A stretch of 64,000 nt of DNA from Pseudomonas oligotrophica (GCF_021726475.1 NZ_JAKJRU010000004.1:186001-250000), one strand, 5' to 3'; counted from the first letter of the stretch, positions 34,742-44,814 are shown. Notes: generated by a model from the letters alone, not told the origin. Made by a program: numbers and translations.

Positions 34742-37540
34742 TCAAAGTGCGTGCAGTACAGCGATCGGCAGGCCGTCCAGCAGCTGTCCGACCTCAAGGC
34801 TGGCTCGTTCCGATCTGACTGCCGCCGGGCGGAAAAGTCGCTGCAGTTCACGACCGTCCAGCGCCTCGGGCAGCAGGATGCGGGTGTCTTCCCAGCGTTC
34901 GGCGGCGATGCACGGCCGGCGTTGCTCGCCGATCAGCCCGGCCGCCAGGCGCGGCACCACCACCAGCAGCCATCGCCCCTGGTGCTCGCGGGCGAAGGCG
35001 AGGATGCGCCCGGCCTGCGCGCCCTCGACCTCCAGCGGCAGGTAGCGGCCTTCGCTGAACAACTGCGGGCAGCGTTGGCGCAGGCCCAGCGTGCGGCCGA
35101 TCAGCCATTGCTTGATGCGACCATCGTGCCAGGCGTCCAGCAGCTGGTCGGCGGGCAGGTCGAGGTCGAAGCCGCTACGGCGCGCGGCAAAGTCCACCGG
35201 CTGCCGATTGTCCGGGTCGACCAGGCTGAAGTCCCAGTAGTCGGCGCCCTGGTAGAGGTCGGGCACGCCCGGCGTGGTCATGCGCAGCAGGCATTGCGCG
35301 AGGCTGTTCAGCGCACCGGCGGGCGCCAGCTCCATGGCCGCGGCGGCGATCTCCACGCGTAGCGGCAGGCTGTCGTCGGCACGCAGCAGCCAGTCGGCGT
35401 AGTCGCGGCAGGCCGACTCGTAGGCCGCGTTCGGGGCCGCCCAGGTACTGCGCAGCTTGGCCTCGCGCACGGCCTTTTCCTGCCAGCGCAGGATGCGTGC
35501 GCAGTAGGCGTCCAGGCCGGCGCGGTCGTCGGCGGCCAGCGCCAGCGGCCAGGAGCCGAGCAGGGTCTGGTAGAGCATCATCTCGTCGGCCGGCGAGGGC
35601 GCCGGGCCGTCGTCCAGCTCGCGCACCCGTGCGGCGGCGCGCTCGCGCCAGCCGCGCAGCTGCTCGGCGAACCAGTGCGCGCGCTCGCTGATCACCGCCA
35701 GGCGCGCACGGGTGTCTTCGCCGCGCTTGTGGTCGTGGGTGGCGGTGGTCAGCAGGTTGCGCGGGAAGTGTTCGGCGCGGCGCAGGCACTCGTCGTGGAA
35801 GGCCTGCACCGGCGCGCTGAAGCGTTGCGGGTCGAAGCCGACGTCGTTGCGCGACAGCAGCACGCCGGAGCGGTAGCAGGCGGTGTCTTCCACGGCCTTG
35901 GCCGCGGCCGGCGAGGTGAGCTGCTGGAAGCGCGCGCAGGCGTAGCGCCGCAGCCTGCGCATGGGCCCCGGCGGGACGCTGCGCAGGTGCTCGCCGCCGA
36001 GCCAGAGGGCCAGGTGCTCGAGCAACGGCCAGTCGGCTTCGTTGAGCGTGGTGCGCGCGCCGGCCAGGGCCTGCTGGAAGAACGGCTCGTCGGCCGGCCG
36101 GCGCCCGGGCGCGGCGATGTAGGTGCGGTAGACGGGGAAGTGCACGATCAGTTCGAGCAGTGCGCGGCGGATCGCGCCGAGGGTGATGTCGCGGGTCATC
36201 ACGTCGCCGCGGGCGATGGCCAGCAGGGTCTGCGCGACGGTCTCGAAGTCGCCGGCCAGGGGCCCGGTGACCACCAGCTGGCGGGCCTGGCGCACTTCCT
36301 CCATGAAGTCGGCCGGGCGGCCGCTGAGTTCGCTCCACAGCGCGCAGAGCGGTTCGAGCCCGGCCGGGTCGTGCTGCAGCAGCGACACCTGGTTCATGAA
36401 CTCGTAGCCGGTGGTGCCGTCCACGCCCCAGTCGTCGTGCAGGCTTTCGCCGGCAGCGAGGATCTTCTCCACGTAGATCGGCAGGTGGTGGCCCGCCTGG
36501 GCCGTGCCGTCGATCGCGGGGCGCAGCGCGGCGAGGCGGTCGACGCGCCGGCGCAGGCGCCGGCAGTAGCCGCGCGGGTTGGCCAGGCCGTCGATGTGGT
36601 CGATGCGCAGGCCGTCGACCAGGCCATCGCCGATCAGCTGGAAGATCTTCTCGTGGGTCTGTTCGAACACCACCGGCCGCTCGACGCGCAGGCCGCCCAG
36701 CTCGTTGATGTCGAAGAAGCGCCGCCAGTTGATGTCGTCCGCCGCGGTGCGCCAGCTGGCCAGGCGGTAATGCTGGCGCTCGAGCAGCGCGTGCAGGCGC
36801 TTGAAGCCTTCGGTGCTGGTGCCGTCGTAGTGCTGCAGCGCGGCCTCCAGCTGGCGGCGGGCGTCGCCGTCCTCGAGCAGCTGCGCCAGCTCGCTGCGCA
36901 GCTGGCGGGCCGCCTGGTAGGGCGCCGGTTCGGTGCGCAGGGCATCGAAATGCTGGGCGAGGGCGCGCAGCGCCGGGTGCTCGGTCAGCCGCAGCACTTC
37001 GCCGTAGGACGGTGGCGTGATCGGGAAACGATGCTCGTAATGCTTGGCGTAGAGCGCGCCGGCTTCCACGTCCAGCTGCAGGGTGACGCTGCCCTGCTGC
37101 AGCGCCTCGCCGTAGTCGCTGCCGAGGAAGGGCACCAGCAACTGGCCTTCGAGCAGCGGGTCGGGGGAATTCCACTCGATGTCGAAGAACTGCGCGTAGG
37201 GGCTGCGTCGGCCCCATTCGAGCACGTCCAGCCACCAGGGGTTGCCGTCGCCACCCACCGCCATGTGGTTGGAGACGATGTCCAGGATCAGCCCCATGCC
37301 TTTCTCGCGCAGCTTCGCCACCAGCCGCTGCAGCGCCTGTTCGCCCCCCAGTTCGGGGTTGATGCGGGTAGGGTCGATCACGTCGTAGCCGTGCATCGAG
37401 CCCGGGCGGGCGGTCAGCAGCGGCGAGGCGTAGAGGTGCGAGATACCCAGCGCGGCGAAGTAGTCGACCAGCTCGGCGGCGTGGTCGAGGGTGAAGTCGC
37501 GGTGGAACTGCAGCCGCAGGGTGGCGCTCAGGGGTTTCAT
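34742..37540 (-). CDS. treY: Maltooligosyl trehalose synthase TreY
   Basis: A 932-residue GH13 enzyme that isomerises the reducing-end glucose of maltodextrins to make a maltooligosyl-trehalose. Diagnostic blocks: TLRLQFHRDFTLDHA at the N-terminus, HLYASPLLTARPGSMHGYD, GLILDIVSNHMAVGG, GLRIDHIDGLANPRGY with the catalytic Asp, and PGVPDLYQGADYWDFSLVDP. Length fits the family. It starts immediately before the malQ stop with no gap, implying tight coupling, and acts with TreZ to yield trehalose. Confidence 0.95.
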   Translation of the reverse strand: MKPLSATLRLQFHRDFTLDHAAELVDYFAALGISHLYASPLLTARPGSMHGYDVIDPTRINPELGGEQALQRLVAKLREKGMGLILDIVSNHMAVGGDGNPWWLDVLEWGRRSPYAQFFDIEWNSPDPLLEGQLLVPFLGSDYGEALQQGSVTLQLDVEAGALYAKHYEHRFPITPPSYGEVLRLTEHPALRALAQHFDALRTEPAPYQAARQLRSELAQLLEDGDARRQLEAALQHYDGTSTEGFKRLHALLERQHYRLASWRTAADDINWRRFFDINELGGLRVERPVVFEQTHEKIFQLIGDGLVDGLRIDHIDGLANPRGYCRRLRRRVDRLAALRPAIDGTAQAGHHLPIYVEKILAAGESLHDDWGVDGTTGYEFMNQVSLLQHDPAGLEPLCALWSELSGRPADFMEEVRQARQLVVTGPLAGDFETVAQTLLAIARGDVMTRDITLGAIRRALLELIVHFPVYRTYIAAPGRRPADEPFFQQALAGARTTLNEADWPLLEHLALWLGGEHLRSVPPGPMRRLRRYACARFQQLTSPAAAKAVEDTACYRSGVLLSRNDVGFDPQRFSAPVQAFHDECLRRAEHFPRNLLTTATHDHKRGEDTRARLAVISERAHWFAEQLRGWRERAAARVRELDDGPAPSPADEMMLYQTLLGSWPLALAADDRAGLDAYCARILRWQEKAVREAKLRSTWAAPNAAYESACRDYADWLLRADDSLPLRVEIAAAAMELAPAGALNSLAQCLLRMTTPGVPDLYQGADYWDFSLVDPDNRQPVDFAARRSGFDLDLPADQLLDAWHDGRIKQWLIGRTLGLRQRCPQLFSEGRYLPLEVEGAQAGRILAFAREHQGRWLLVVVPRLAAGLIGEQRRPCIAAERWEDTRILLPEALDGRELQRLFRPAAVRSERASLEVGQLLDGLPIAVLHAL

Positions 37541-39613
37541 CTAGGCATGGCTCCCACGGGACTGCTGGCGGGCTTGGCGCAGGCAGTCGAGGCGATGGTT
37601 GCACGGCTCGCCGTCGAGCAGGCTGGCACTGTCGCCGGGGTAGCGCCGGCGCCAGTTGGGGTGCTTGTCGACGATGCCCGGCATGTTGGTCTGCTCGGCG
37701 AGGCCAAGGGCGTCCTCGACCGGCAGCAGCACCAGCGGCGCCGGTGTGTGGCCGAGGAAGCAGGCGGCGGCATCGACCGCCTCGTCGACGCTGAGCAGGT
37801 CCTCGCCCGGCTTGCCGGCATCCTCGCGCAGGGTCCGGTTGAGCCCGGCGCGTTCGCGGTCGCGCTCTTGCAGCAGATCGTCGCGCGATGCCTCGCCGAC
37901 CTGGCCGACGCGGATGCGCCAGTCGATGTCATGGCCCTGCCACCAGCCGTGCAGGGTCGGGATGTCGTGGGTGGTGCTGGTCGCCAGCGCACGGTCCGAC
38001 CAGTGCGCGGCGGGGAAGAAGTACGACTGCCCGTCGCGCTCGAACAGCAGCACGCGCATGCCGAGGATGTTGCGCTCGGCCAGCTTGTCGCGCAGCCCGT
38101 GCGGCACCGTGCCGAGGTCTTCGCCGAGGATCACCGCGCGGTGCCGCCAGGCCTCGAGGCTGAGCAGGCGCAGCAGGTCGTCGAACGGGTAGTTGAGGTA
38201 GGCGCCGTGCTGCGGGTCGGCGCCGGCCGGCATCACCCACAGGCGCATCAGCCCCATCACATGGTCGATGCGCATGCCGCCGGCGTGGGCCAGGTTGGCG
38301 CGCAGCATCTCGATGAACGCCCGGTAGCCGTGGCGCCTGAGGCCGGTGGGCGAAAAGGCCGCCAGCCCCCAGTTCTGCCCGGCGCGGTTGAGGATATCCG
38401 GCGGCGCGCCGATGCTCAGCGAGTCGAGCACTTCGCCCTGGCGGCTCCAGGCCTGGCTGCCGCTGCCGTCGGCGCCGACCGCCAGGTCGCTGACCAGGCC
38501 GATGCGCATGCCGGCGCTGGTGGCGGCCACCTGGGCGCGTTCCAGGCCCCGGGCCATCAGCCACTGGGCGAACACGTGGAAGCGCACCTGCCCGGCCTGC
38601 TCTTCGGCGAAACGCTGTACCGCGGCGCTGCGTGGGTCGCGGTAGGCCTCGGGCCAGTTGCGCCAGTGCTGCGGGTAGCCCTCGGCGTCGGTCAGCGCGG
38701 CATGCAGCGCCTCGAAGCGACAGTGGTCCTCCAGCGCCTCGCCACCGGCGGCGCGGAAGCTGTCGAAGTCGGCCTGCAGGGCGTTGCCGCCCTGGCTGAA
38801 ATCCTCGTACAGCGCGCGCAGCAGGCACTGGCGGGCACGGGCCACGCCGGGCCAGTCGACCAGCTCCAGTTCCTCCAGACGCAGCAGCTCAGCCTCCAGG
38901 CCGCAGCGCTCGATGGCCTGGCGCAGCGCGCGCTCGCCGAGGATGGCCTCCGGCGCGCTGTGCAGCACGTTGAAGAACAGCCGGCTGGACGGCGAGTAGG
39001 GGCTGTAGTGGTTCAGGTGTTCGCTGAACATCGCATGCACCGGGCTGATGCCCAGCGCATCGGCGCCGTGGGCCGCGGCGTTGCGTGCCATGGCCTCCAG
39101 CGCCAGGGTGTCGCCGAGGCCGCCGTCGCCGGGGCGGCGCAGGCTGTAGAGCTGCACGGTCAGGCCCCAGCAGGGGCCACCGGCCAGTTCCAGCACACTG
39201 GGGCAGGCGGCGGGGGCGACGGCCAGGGTCAGGCTGCGCGCATCGACTTGCAACTGGTGGTAGCCCGGCTCGCCGATACCCGGCAGGCGACCGTGCTCGT
39301 CGAGCCGGCCTTCGCGCCGCTCACCGCTCTCCAGCGCCAGGCGATAGTCAGTGCCCGGGGCGAACCAGTTGCCCAGCTCGAACGGCCGGTGCTGGTCGCC
39401 GGTCAGCAGGGGCGGCAATTCCTGGTGGCCGGCGCCGTCGAGGCGCTCGAGGCTGGCCTGGATCTCGCCGTCATCGCCTGCCGGCAGGCCGAGGCCGGCG
39501 AGCACGGCGCGCAGCACCTCGTCGGAAACCCGCTGCGGGCGCGCGTCGGCGTCGAGCCAGTCGATCGACAGGCCGGCGGCCGTGGCCAGCCGGTGGAGTG
39601 GGGTCTCGCTCAT
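37541..39613 (-). CDS. malQ: 4-alpha-glucanotransferase MalQ
   Basis: A 690-residue GH77 amylomaltase that transfers glucan segments between maltodextrins. The catalytic blocks are GMRIDHVMGLMRLWVMP (nucleophile Asp), VILGEDLGTVPHGLR (acid/base Glu) and STTHDIPTLHGWW (third Asp). It probably regenerates longer chains from the short maltodextrins left by TreY/TreZ and GlgX. The start at 39613 overlaps the treZ stop as ATGA; the long open frame upstream of it is antisense-free read-through inside treZ and not used. Confidence 0.94.
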   Translation of the reverse strand: MSETPLHRLATAAGLSIDWLDADARPQRVSDEVLRAVLAGLGLPAGDDGEIQASLERLDGAGHQELPPLLTGDQHRPFELGNWFAPGTDYRLALESGERREGRLDEHGRLPGIGEPGYHQLQVDARSLTLAVAPAACPSVLELAGGPCWGLTVQLYSLRRPGDGGLGDTLALEAMARNAAAHGADALGISPVHAMFSEHLNHYSPYSPSSRLFFNVLHSAPEAILGERALRQAIERCGLEAELLRLEELELVDWPGVARARQCLLRALYEDFSQGGNALQADFDSFRAAGGEALEDHCRFEALHAALTDAEGYPQHWRNWPEAYRDPRSAAVQRFAEEQAGQVRFHVFAQWLMARGLERAQVAATSAGMRIGLVSDLAVGADGSGSQAWSRQGEVLDSLSIGAPPDILNRAGQNWGLAAFSPTGLRRHGYRAFIEMLRANLAHAGGMRIDHVMGLMRLWVMPAGADPQHGAYLNYPFDDLLRLLSLEAWRHRAVILGEDLGTVPHGLRDKLAERNILGMRVLLFERDGQSYFFPAAHWSDRALATSTTHDIPTLHGWWQGHDIDWRIRVGQVGEASRDDLLQERDRERAGLNRTLREDAGKPGEDLLSVDEAVDAAACFLGHTPAPLVLLPVEDALGLAEQTNMPGIVDKHPNWRRRYPGDSASLLDGEPCNHRLDCLRQARQQSRGSHA

Positions 39614-41379
39614 AGCGCGTGCTCCAGGTGAACCAGGGTGGTGCGTGGGGGCAGGCGGTCGGGCGCCTCGGCCGTGGCACTGGCGAACAGCAGCCTGGCC
39701 GATTCGGCAACCGGCTCCAGCGCCACCGGCGTGCGACCGAGGTTCAGTGCGATGCGCAGGCGGCTGCCGTCGCCCAGTTGCCAACGCGCCAGCACCGCGC
39801 CTTCGCCGAGCACCTGGGCGCCAGCGAAGCGCGAACCCGGCAGGCGCGGCACGATGTCGGCATGGCGGATGCGCAACAGCTCGCGGTACAGCGCCATCCA
39901 TTCGCGATGGCCGGGTTCGCGGCGGGCGCCGAAATCCGGTCGGGAATCGGCGAAGGTCGCCTCGTCGTTGGGATCGGGGATGCGCTCGCGGGTGGCTGCG
40001 TCGGCGAATGCGGCGAATTCGGCGAACTCGCCGCGGCGGCCTTCGCGCACCGCGTCGGCCAGTTCGCCATGGTGGCTGGTGAAGAACAGGAAAGGCTGGC
40101 GCGCGCCCCATTCCTCGCCCATGAACAGCAGCGGGATCATCGGCGAGAGCAGCAGCAGGGTGGTTGCCGCACGCAGCGCCTCGGGCTCGGCCAGGCTGAC
40201 CAGGCGCTCGCCGAAGGCGCGGTTGCCGACCTGGTCATGGTTCTGCAGGAACAGCACGAAGGCGGTGGGGCACAGATGGCTGCTCGGCTCGCCGCGCGAT
40301 TCGCCGCGCCGGTTGTTCTGCCCCTGGTAGACGAAACCTTCCCCCAGGCAGCGCGCCAGCTTGGCGCTGGCCTCCTGGCTGTAGTCGGCGTAGTAGCCTT
40401 GCTGCTCGTCGGTCAGCAGCACGTGCAGCACGTTGTGGCCGTCGTCGTTCCACTGCGCGTCGAAGCGCGCCTCGCCGAGCAGGCTGGCGCGGTTGTCCTC
40501 GTTCTCCAGCACCAGGTGCACGTGGCGGCCGGGCGCCGTTTCGCGGCGCACCCGCTCGGCCAGCTCCAGCAGGAAGCCGCGCTCGGGGATCGCGTGCACC
40601 GCATCTAGGCGCAGGCCGTCGAAGCGGTACTCGTTGAGCCACATCAGCGCGTTGTCGATGAAGAAATCGCGCACCTCGCGGCGGCGGAAGTCGATGGCGT
40701 CGCCCCAGGGGGTCTGCTGGTCGTGGCGGAAGAAGTGCCGGGCGTAGCGGCCGAGGTAGTTGCCGTCCGGGCCGAAGTGGTTGTAGACCACGTCGAGGAA
40801 CACCATCAGGCCCAGGCCATGGGCGGTGTCGATCAGGTGCTTGAGGTCCTGCGGGGTGCCGTAGGACGCCTCGGGTGCGTAGGGCAGCACGCCGTCGTAG
40901 CCCCAGTTGCGCTCGCCGGGGAACTCGGCCAGCGGCATCAGCTCGATCGCCGTGACGCCCAGCTCGGCGAGCTCGGCCAGGTGGCGCTCGACGCCGGCAT
41001 AGCCGCCGAGCGCGCCGACGTGCAGTTCGTAGAGCACCGTCTCGTGCCAGGGCCGGCCCTGCCAGTCGCGGTGCTGCCACAGGTAGTCGCCGGGCGCGAC
41101 CACGATGCTCGGGTCGTGGACGTCACCAGCCTGGGCGCGCGAGGCGGGGTCGGGGACGGCCAGCTCGCCGTCGATCAGGAAGCGGTAGAGGGTGCCGCTG
41201 CCGTAGGGCGCTTCCACCCCGTACCAGCCGTCTTGCGCGGCCTGCATCGCCAGCGTCTCGCCGCCGACGATGTCGAGCTGGACGCTTTTGGCGTCCGGTG
41301 CCCAGAGTCTGAACAGGGTCCTGTTGGGGTCGATCGGGTGCGGTCCATGTCGCCAGATATGAGCACGCTGATTGGGCAT
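39610..41379 (-). CDS. treZ: Malto-oligosyltrehalose trehalohydrolase TreZ
   Basis: A 589-residue GH13 enzyme that releases trehalose from the TreY product. An N-terminal domain (RLWAPDAKSVQLDI) precedes the barrel: VFLDVVYNHFGPDGNYLG, FDGLRLDAVHAIPERG (nucleophile), HLVLENEDNRAS and LFLQNHDQVGNRAFGERL. ATG 41379 follows GAGGT. It overlaps malQ by four bases and begins eight bases after the glgA stop, so glgA-treZ-malQ-treY form a compact operon. Confidence 0.95.
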   Translation of the reverse strand: MPNQRAHIWRHGPHPIDPNRTLFRLWAPDAKSVQLDIVGGETLAMQAAQDGWYGVEAPYGSGTLYRFLIDGELAVPDPASRAQAGDVHDPSIVVAPGDYLWQHRDWQGRPWHETVLYELHVGALGGYAGVERHLAELAELGVTAIELMPLAEFPGERNWGYDGVLPYAPEASYGTPQDLKHLIDTAHGLGLMVFLDVVYNHFGPDGNYLGRYARHFFRHDQQTPWGDAIDFRRREVRDFFIDNALMWLNEYRFDGLRLDAVHAIPERGFLLELAERVRRETAPGRHVHLVLENEDNRASLLGEARFDAQWNDDGHNVLHVLLTDEQQGYYADYSQEASAKLARCLGEGFVYQGQNNRRGESRGEPSSHLCPTAFVLFLQNHDQVGNRAFGERLVSLAEPEALRAATTLLLLSPMIPLLFMGEEWGARQPFLFFTSHHGELADAVREGRRGEFAEFAAFADAATRERIPDPNDEATFADSRPDFGARREPGHREWMALYRELLRIRHADIVPRLPGSRFAGAQVLGEGAVLARWQLGDGSRLRIALNLGRTPVALEPVAESARLLFASATAEAPDRLPPRTTLVHLEHAL

Positions 41380-41387
41380 TGATGACC

Positions 41388-42950
41388 TCAGGCCGGGGAA
41401 AGATGAACCTCGCGTCGCTCGGCCAGCAACTGCCGGTAGAGCTGGTCATAGGGTTCGATCGCGTGGCGCCAGAAAAATCCCGCGTTCATCGCGCGGCAGC
41501 GCATGGCACCGAGCAGTTCCGGGCTGCGGTGGATGGCCAGCGCCCGCTGCACCGCCTGGCGGTAGCTGTCCACGCTGGGCTCGTCGAACAGGAAGCCGGT
41601 GACGCCGTCCTCGATGGAGTCGACCAGGCCGCCGGTGCGCCGGGCGATCGGCAGCGAGGCGTAGCGCTGGGCGTACATCTGGCTGAGGCCGCAGGGCTCG
41701 TAGCGCGAGGGCATGAGCAGGAAGTCGCTGCCGGCGAACAGGCGCCGGGCGTCGGTTTCGTCGAAGCCGATACTGGCGGCGACACGGCCGGGGTAACGCC
41801 GGGCCAGTTCGCGCACCTCGTCCTCGATGCGGTGCTCGCCCTGGCCGAGCACGGCGATCTGGCCGCCGCCTTCGACGATGGTCCGGGCGACCCCCAGGGT
41901 CAGGTCGATGCCCTTCTGCTGCACCAGCCGCGAGACCACGGCGAACAGCGGGCTGTCATCGCGGTCCAGGCCGAAGATCTGCCGCGAGTAGTCGGCATTG
42001 GCGCGCTTGCCGTCCCAGTTGTGCGCGGCGAAGCGCTGCACCAGCTGCGGGTCGCTGTGCGGCTCCCAGCTTTCGTCGATGCCGTTGAGCAGGCCGCTGA
42101 GCAGGCCCTGGCGCGCCTTCATGCGCAGGAAGCCGTCCATCCCGCAACCGAACTCGGGGGTGGTGATCTCCTGGGCGTAGGTCGGGCTGACGGTGGTCAC
42201 CCGGTGGGCGTAGGCGATGCCCGCCTTGAGCAGCGACAGCTTGCCGTAGAACTCCATGCGCTCCAGGCCGCAGGCCTCGTGCGGGATGCCCAGGGTGCGG
42301 CGCAGGCTCATGTCGATGTTGCCCTGGTAGGCCAGGTTGTGAATGGTGAACACGCTGGGCGTGCGCAGCCCGCGCCAGTGCATGTAGGCCGGGGCCAGGC
42401 CCGCCGGCCAGTCGTGGGCGTGGACCAGGTCCGGTGCCCAGCGGATGCAGGCGGTGCCGGCGGCGATGTCGGCCGCGGCCAGGCCCAGGCGGGCGAAGCG
42501 CACCGGGTTGTCCGGCCAGTCGCCGCCGTCCGGGTCGCCGTAGGGCGACCCGTCGCGTTCGTAGAGTTCGGGGCTGATCAGCACGTAGATGATCAGGCCG
42601 TCGGGCATGTCCATCCGGCCGATCTTGCAGGCCGGGACGCCGGCGTGGGCGGCCAGGGTGCCGACCACCAGGATCGGATGGCCGGAATGGACCACCTGGC
42701 GATAGCCGGGGATCAGCACGCGTACGTCGTGCCGGGCACCGAGCGCGCGGGGCAGGGCAGCGGATACGTCCGCCAGGCCGCCGGTCTTGATCAGGTCGGT
42801 CAGCTCGGAGGTCACGAACAGGATTTTCTTCTTGTCTTCCTGGGAGCTGCCGAGGCGCAGCACAGGGCGGGATACGGCGGGTTGCAGTGGTTGGATCTGG
42901 ATCTGGATCTGGCTCTGGCGAACTGGCCCGGCGTTCACAGCGATACTCAT
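41388..42950 (-). CDS. glgA: Glycogen synthase GlgA
   Basis: A 520-residue GT5 glycosyltransferase that extends alpha-1,4-glucan from ADP-glucose. The ADP-glucose-binding KTGGLADVSAALPRALG lies near residue 55, and PSRYEPCGLSQMYAQRYA and ARRTGGLVDSIED mark the C-terminal nucleotide-binding half. Start 42950 follows GGAGATCGTG. The N-terminal ~45 residues are not part of the GT5 core and include QIQIQIQ, encoded by a hexanucleotide repeat. First gene of the glgA-treZ-malQ-treY operon. The 295 bases upstream (42951-43245) contain the promoter region but no box I can name. Confidence 0.93.
   Translation of the reverse strand: MSIAVNAGPVRQSQIQIQIQPLQPAVSRPVLRLGSSQEDKKKILFVTSELTDLIKTGGLADVSAALPRALGARHDVRVLIPGYRQVVHSGHPILVVGTLAAHAGVPACKIGRMDMPDGLIIYVLISPELYERDGSPYGDPDGGDWPDNPVRFARLGLAAADIAAGTACIRWAPDLVHAHDWPAGLAPAYMHWRGLRTPSVFTIHNLAYQGNIDMSLRRTLGIPHEACGLERMEFYGKLSLLKAGIAYAHRVTTVSPTYAQEITTPEFGCGMDGFLRMKARQGLLSGLLNGIDESWEPHSDPQLVQRFAAHNWDGKRANADYSRQIFGLDRDDSPLFAVVSRLVQQKGIDLTLGVARTIVEGGGQIAVLGQGEHRIEDEVRELARRYPGRVAASIGFDETDARRLFAGSDFLLMPSRYEPCGLSQMYAQRYASLPIARRTGGLVDSIEDGVTGFLFDEPSVDSYRQAVQRALAIHRSPELLGAMRCRAMNAGFFWRHAIEPYDQLYRQLLAERREVHLSPA
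42892..42915. repeat. Hexanucleotide repeat within glgA
   Basis: Three copies of TGGATC followed by TGGCTC in tandem, read on the minus strand as alternating Gln-Ile codons. Gain or loss of a unit keeps the frame and changes the protein by two residues. Confidence 0.8.
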
Positions 42951-43245
42951 CACGATCTCCCCAAGCGCGTCGGAACGGCGTCCCGATCGAGCATATTTTT
43001 CCCATGCGACGGTCTGATGACGGTCGCTAACCATGAACACGCAGGTATCGACTGGATTTTGTTATCGGGCCCGCGGCAGAAAGCCCCGGGCAGCTGGGCT
43101 TCTCCGGCCCCGCTAGAGAAACCAGACCGAGCGGCCTGGTAGAAGTTCGCGTCCACGATCGAAAAGTAAAGTCAAGGAACTCGCTCGCGACAAACCGATT
43201 CGAACTCGCAGCCGATAACGATTTGGCATATCGCCGGAGCCAACC

Positions 43246-43746
43246 ATGCAAGACATCACCGAGATTCTCGAGTTTCTGCGGGCCAGGGAGCTGACGCTCA
43301 CCACGGCCGAGTCCTGCACCTGCGGGCTGATGGCCTCGCTGCTGGGCGACATCCCGGGCTGCGGCCAGGTGCTCGACTCGGGCCTGGTGGTGTATTCGCC
43401 CAAGGCCAAGAACCGCCTGCTGGGCGTGAGTTTCGAGACCATCGAGCGCTTCGGCCTGACCAGCGAGGAAGTCGCCACGGAGATGGCCGTGGGTGCGCTC
43501 AACACCAGCGTCGCCAACCTGTCGGTGGCCAACACCGGGGTCGCCGATGATGATCAGGAGGACGCCGGCGGCACCCAGTGCTACGCCTGGGCGCTGATGC
43601 GCGGGGAGCGCCAGGTGGTGGTCAGCCAGACCATGCGCTTCGATGGCGACCGCGTAGAGATCCGCAAGCAGGCCGCGCGCTACGGGCTGATGCAGATTCC
43701 GGCGCGCCTCGCCGAGCTGGAGCGCAAGCTCGCCTTCCACGACTGA
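43246..43746 (+). CDS. CinA C-terminal domain protein (PncC-like amidase family)
   Basis: A 166-residue stand-alone CinA C-terminal domain. Related PncC proteins deamidate nicotinamide mononucleotide. The active-site segment is TTAESCTCGLMASLLGDIPG; family members usually have SCTGG, so the second Gly is Cys here, and the later GVADDDQEDAGGTQCYAWA also departs from the usual GPxGG. Enzymatic activity is therefore uncertain. Such stand-alone copies are common near Pseudomonas stress genes. The start lies after a CCGGAGCC site. Confidence 0.82.
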   Translation: MQDITEILEFLRARELTLTTAESCTCGLMASLLGDIPGCGQVLDSGLVVYSPKAKNRLLGVSFETIERFGLTSEEVATEMAVGALNTSVANLSVANTGVADDDQEDAGGTQCYAWALMRGERQVVVSQTMRFDGDRVEIRKQAARYGLMQIPARLAELERKLAFHD

Positions 43747-43755
43747 CGGCGGCGC

Positions 43756-44814
43756 TCAGACCGGCGGCTGGCGCTCCGGCTCGGCCGGCGCCGGGCTGGA
43801 CTTGTCCACCGGGTGCCGGCGCGCGACGGCGAGGTCTGCGCGCAGCTGCGGCAGCGCCTCGGGGTAGCGCCGCTGGATGAAACCCACCAGGTTCTCGCGG
43901 ATGTGGCAGCGCAGGTCCCAGTTGCGCGAGGAGTCCGGCGAGCTGACCAGCACCCGCAGCTGGATCGCCTTCTCGCTGGTGTCGGTGACCTGCAGCACGC
44001 AGACGCGCCCGTCCCACAGCTCCGGCACCTCCTTGCACAGGCGGCGCAGCTCGTCGCGCAGCGGTTCGAGCGGCAGCGAATAATCGACCCAGACGAACAC
44101 CGTGCCGATCAGGCTGGAGCTGCGCCGCGTCCAGTTCTGGAACGGCTTCTCGATGAAGTACTGCAAGGGCACCACCAGCCGCCGGTCGTCCCAGATGCGC
44201 ACCACCACGTAGGTGCCGGTGATTTCCTCGATGCGGCCCCATTCACCCTCGACGATGACCACATCATCCAGGCGGATCGGCTGGGTGATGGCGATCTGCA
44301 GCCCGGCGATCAGGTTGGCCAGCACCGGTCGCGCGGCGAAACCCACGGCCAGGCCCGCCAGGCCCGCGGAGGCGAGCAGGCTGGCGCCGAACTGGCGCGC
44401 CGAGGGGAAGGTCATCAGCATCGCCGCGGCGCCGATGATCACGATGAACAGCCCGAGGGTACGCAGCAGCACACGTGACTGCGTATGGATCTGCCGGGCG
44501 CGCAGGTTGTCGGCGATGTCCACCGGGTTGCTGATCTGGATGACCTGCTGCAAGCCGCGCAGCACGCGCAGGGCCAGCCAGGTGAGGCAGACGATGATCA
44601 GCAGCCCGGTGACGTGGCGGGCGCCGCCGATCAACGGCAAGTCGTCCGGCGCGGCCTGCCAGACGCCCTGCAGGCCCAGCAGTGGCAGCAAGACGCGCAC
44701 CGGGCGTTCGAGATGCTCGGCCAGTTCGCGGGTGAGCAGGAAGCCGCGTGCCAGGCGTAGCGCCACCGCCGTCAGCACCCGCCCGCTGAGACTGAACAGC
44801 AGGAGCACGGCCAC
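43756..44814 (-). CDS. Mechanosensitive channel, MscS family
   Basis: A 352-residue inner-membrane protein with about four N-terminal hydrophobic segments, the pore helix LLASAGLAGLAVGFAARPVLANLIAG and the beta domain with ITQPIRLDDVVIVEGEWGRIEEI and VPLQYFIEKPFQNWTR. MscS proteins release solutes on hypo-osmotic shock. The annotated GTG at 44814 has no ribosome site and would start inside a transmembrane stretch. In-frame codons continue upstream for 25 more, to ATC at 44889 just after GGGGGTG and before that a TAA; no ATG, GTG or TTG occurs there. The true start is unresolved. Confidence 0.85.
   Translation of the reverse strand: MAVLLLFSLSGRVLTAVALRLARGFLLTRELAEHLERPVRVLLPLLGLQGVWQAAPDDLPLIGGARHVTGLLIIVCLTWLALRVLRGLQQVIQISNPVDIADNLRARQIHTQSRVLLRTLGLFIVIIGAAAMLMTFPSARQFGASLLASAGLAGLAVGFAARPVLANLIAGLQIAITQPIRLDDVVIVEGEWGRIEEITGTYVVVRIWDDRRLVVPLQYFIEKPFQNWTRRSSSLIGTVFVWVDYSLPLEPLRDELRRLCKEVPELWDGRVCVLQVTDTSEKAIQLRVLVSSPDSSRNWDLRCHIRENLVGFIQRRYPEALPQLRADLAVARRHPVDKSSPAPAEPERQPPV

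Noticed and set aside
35675..39631. 1318-codon open frame on the + strand
   Set aside because: It is antisense to treY and malQ, whose catalytic motifs are intact; the translation is low-complexity Ala/Val/Gln/Arg text typical of high-GC shadows.
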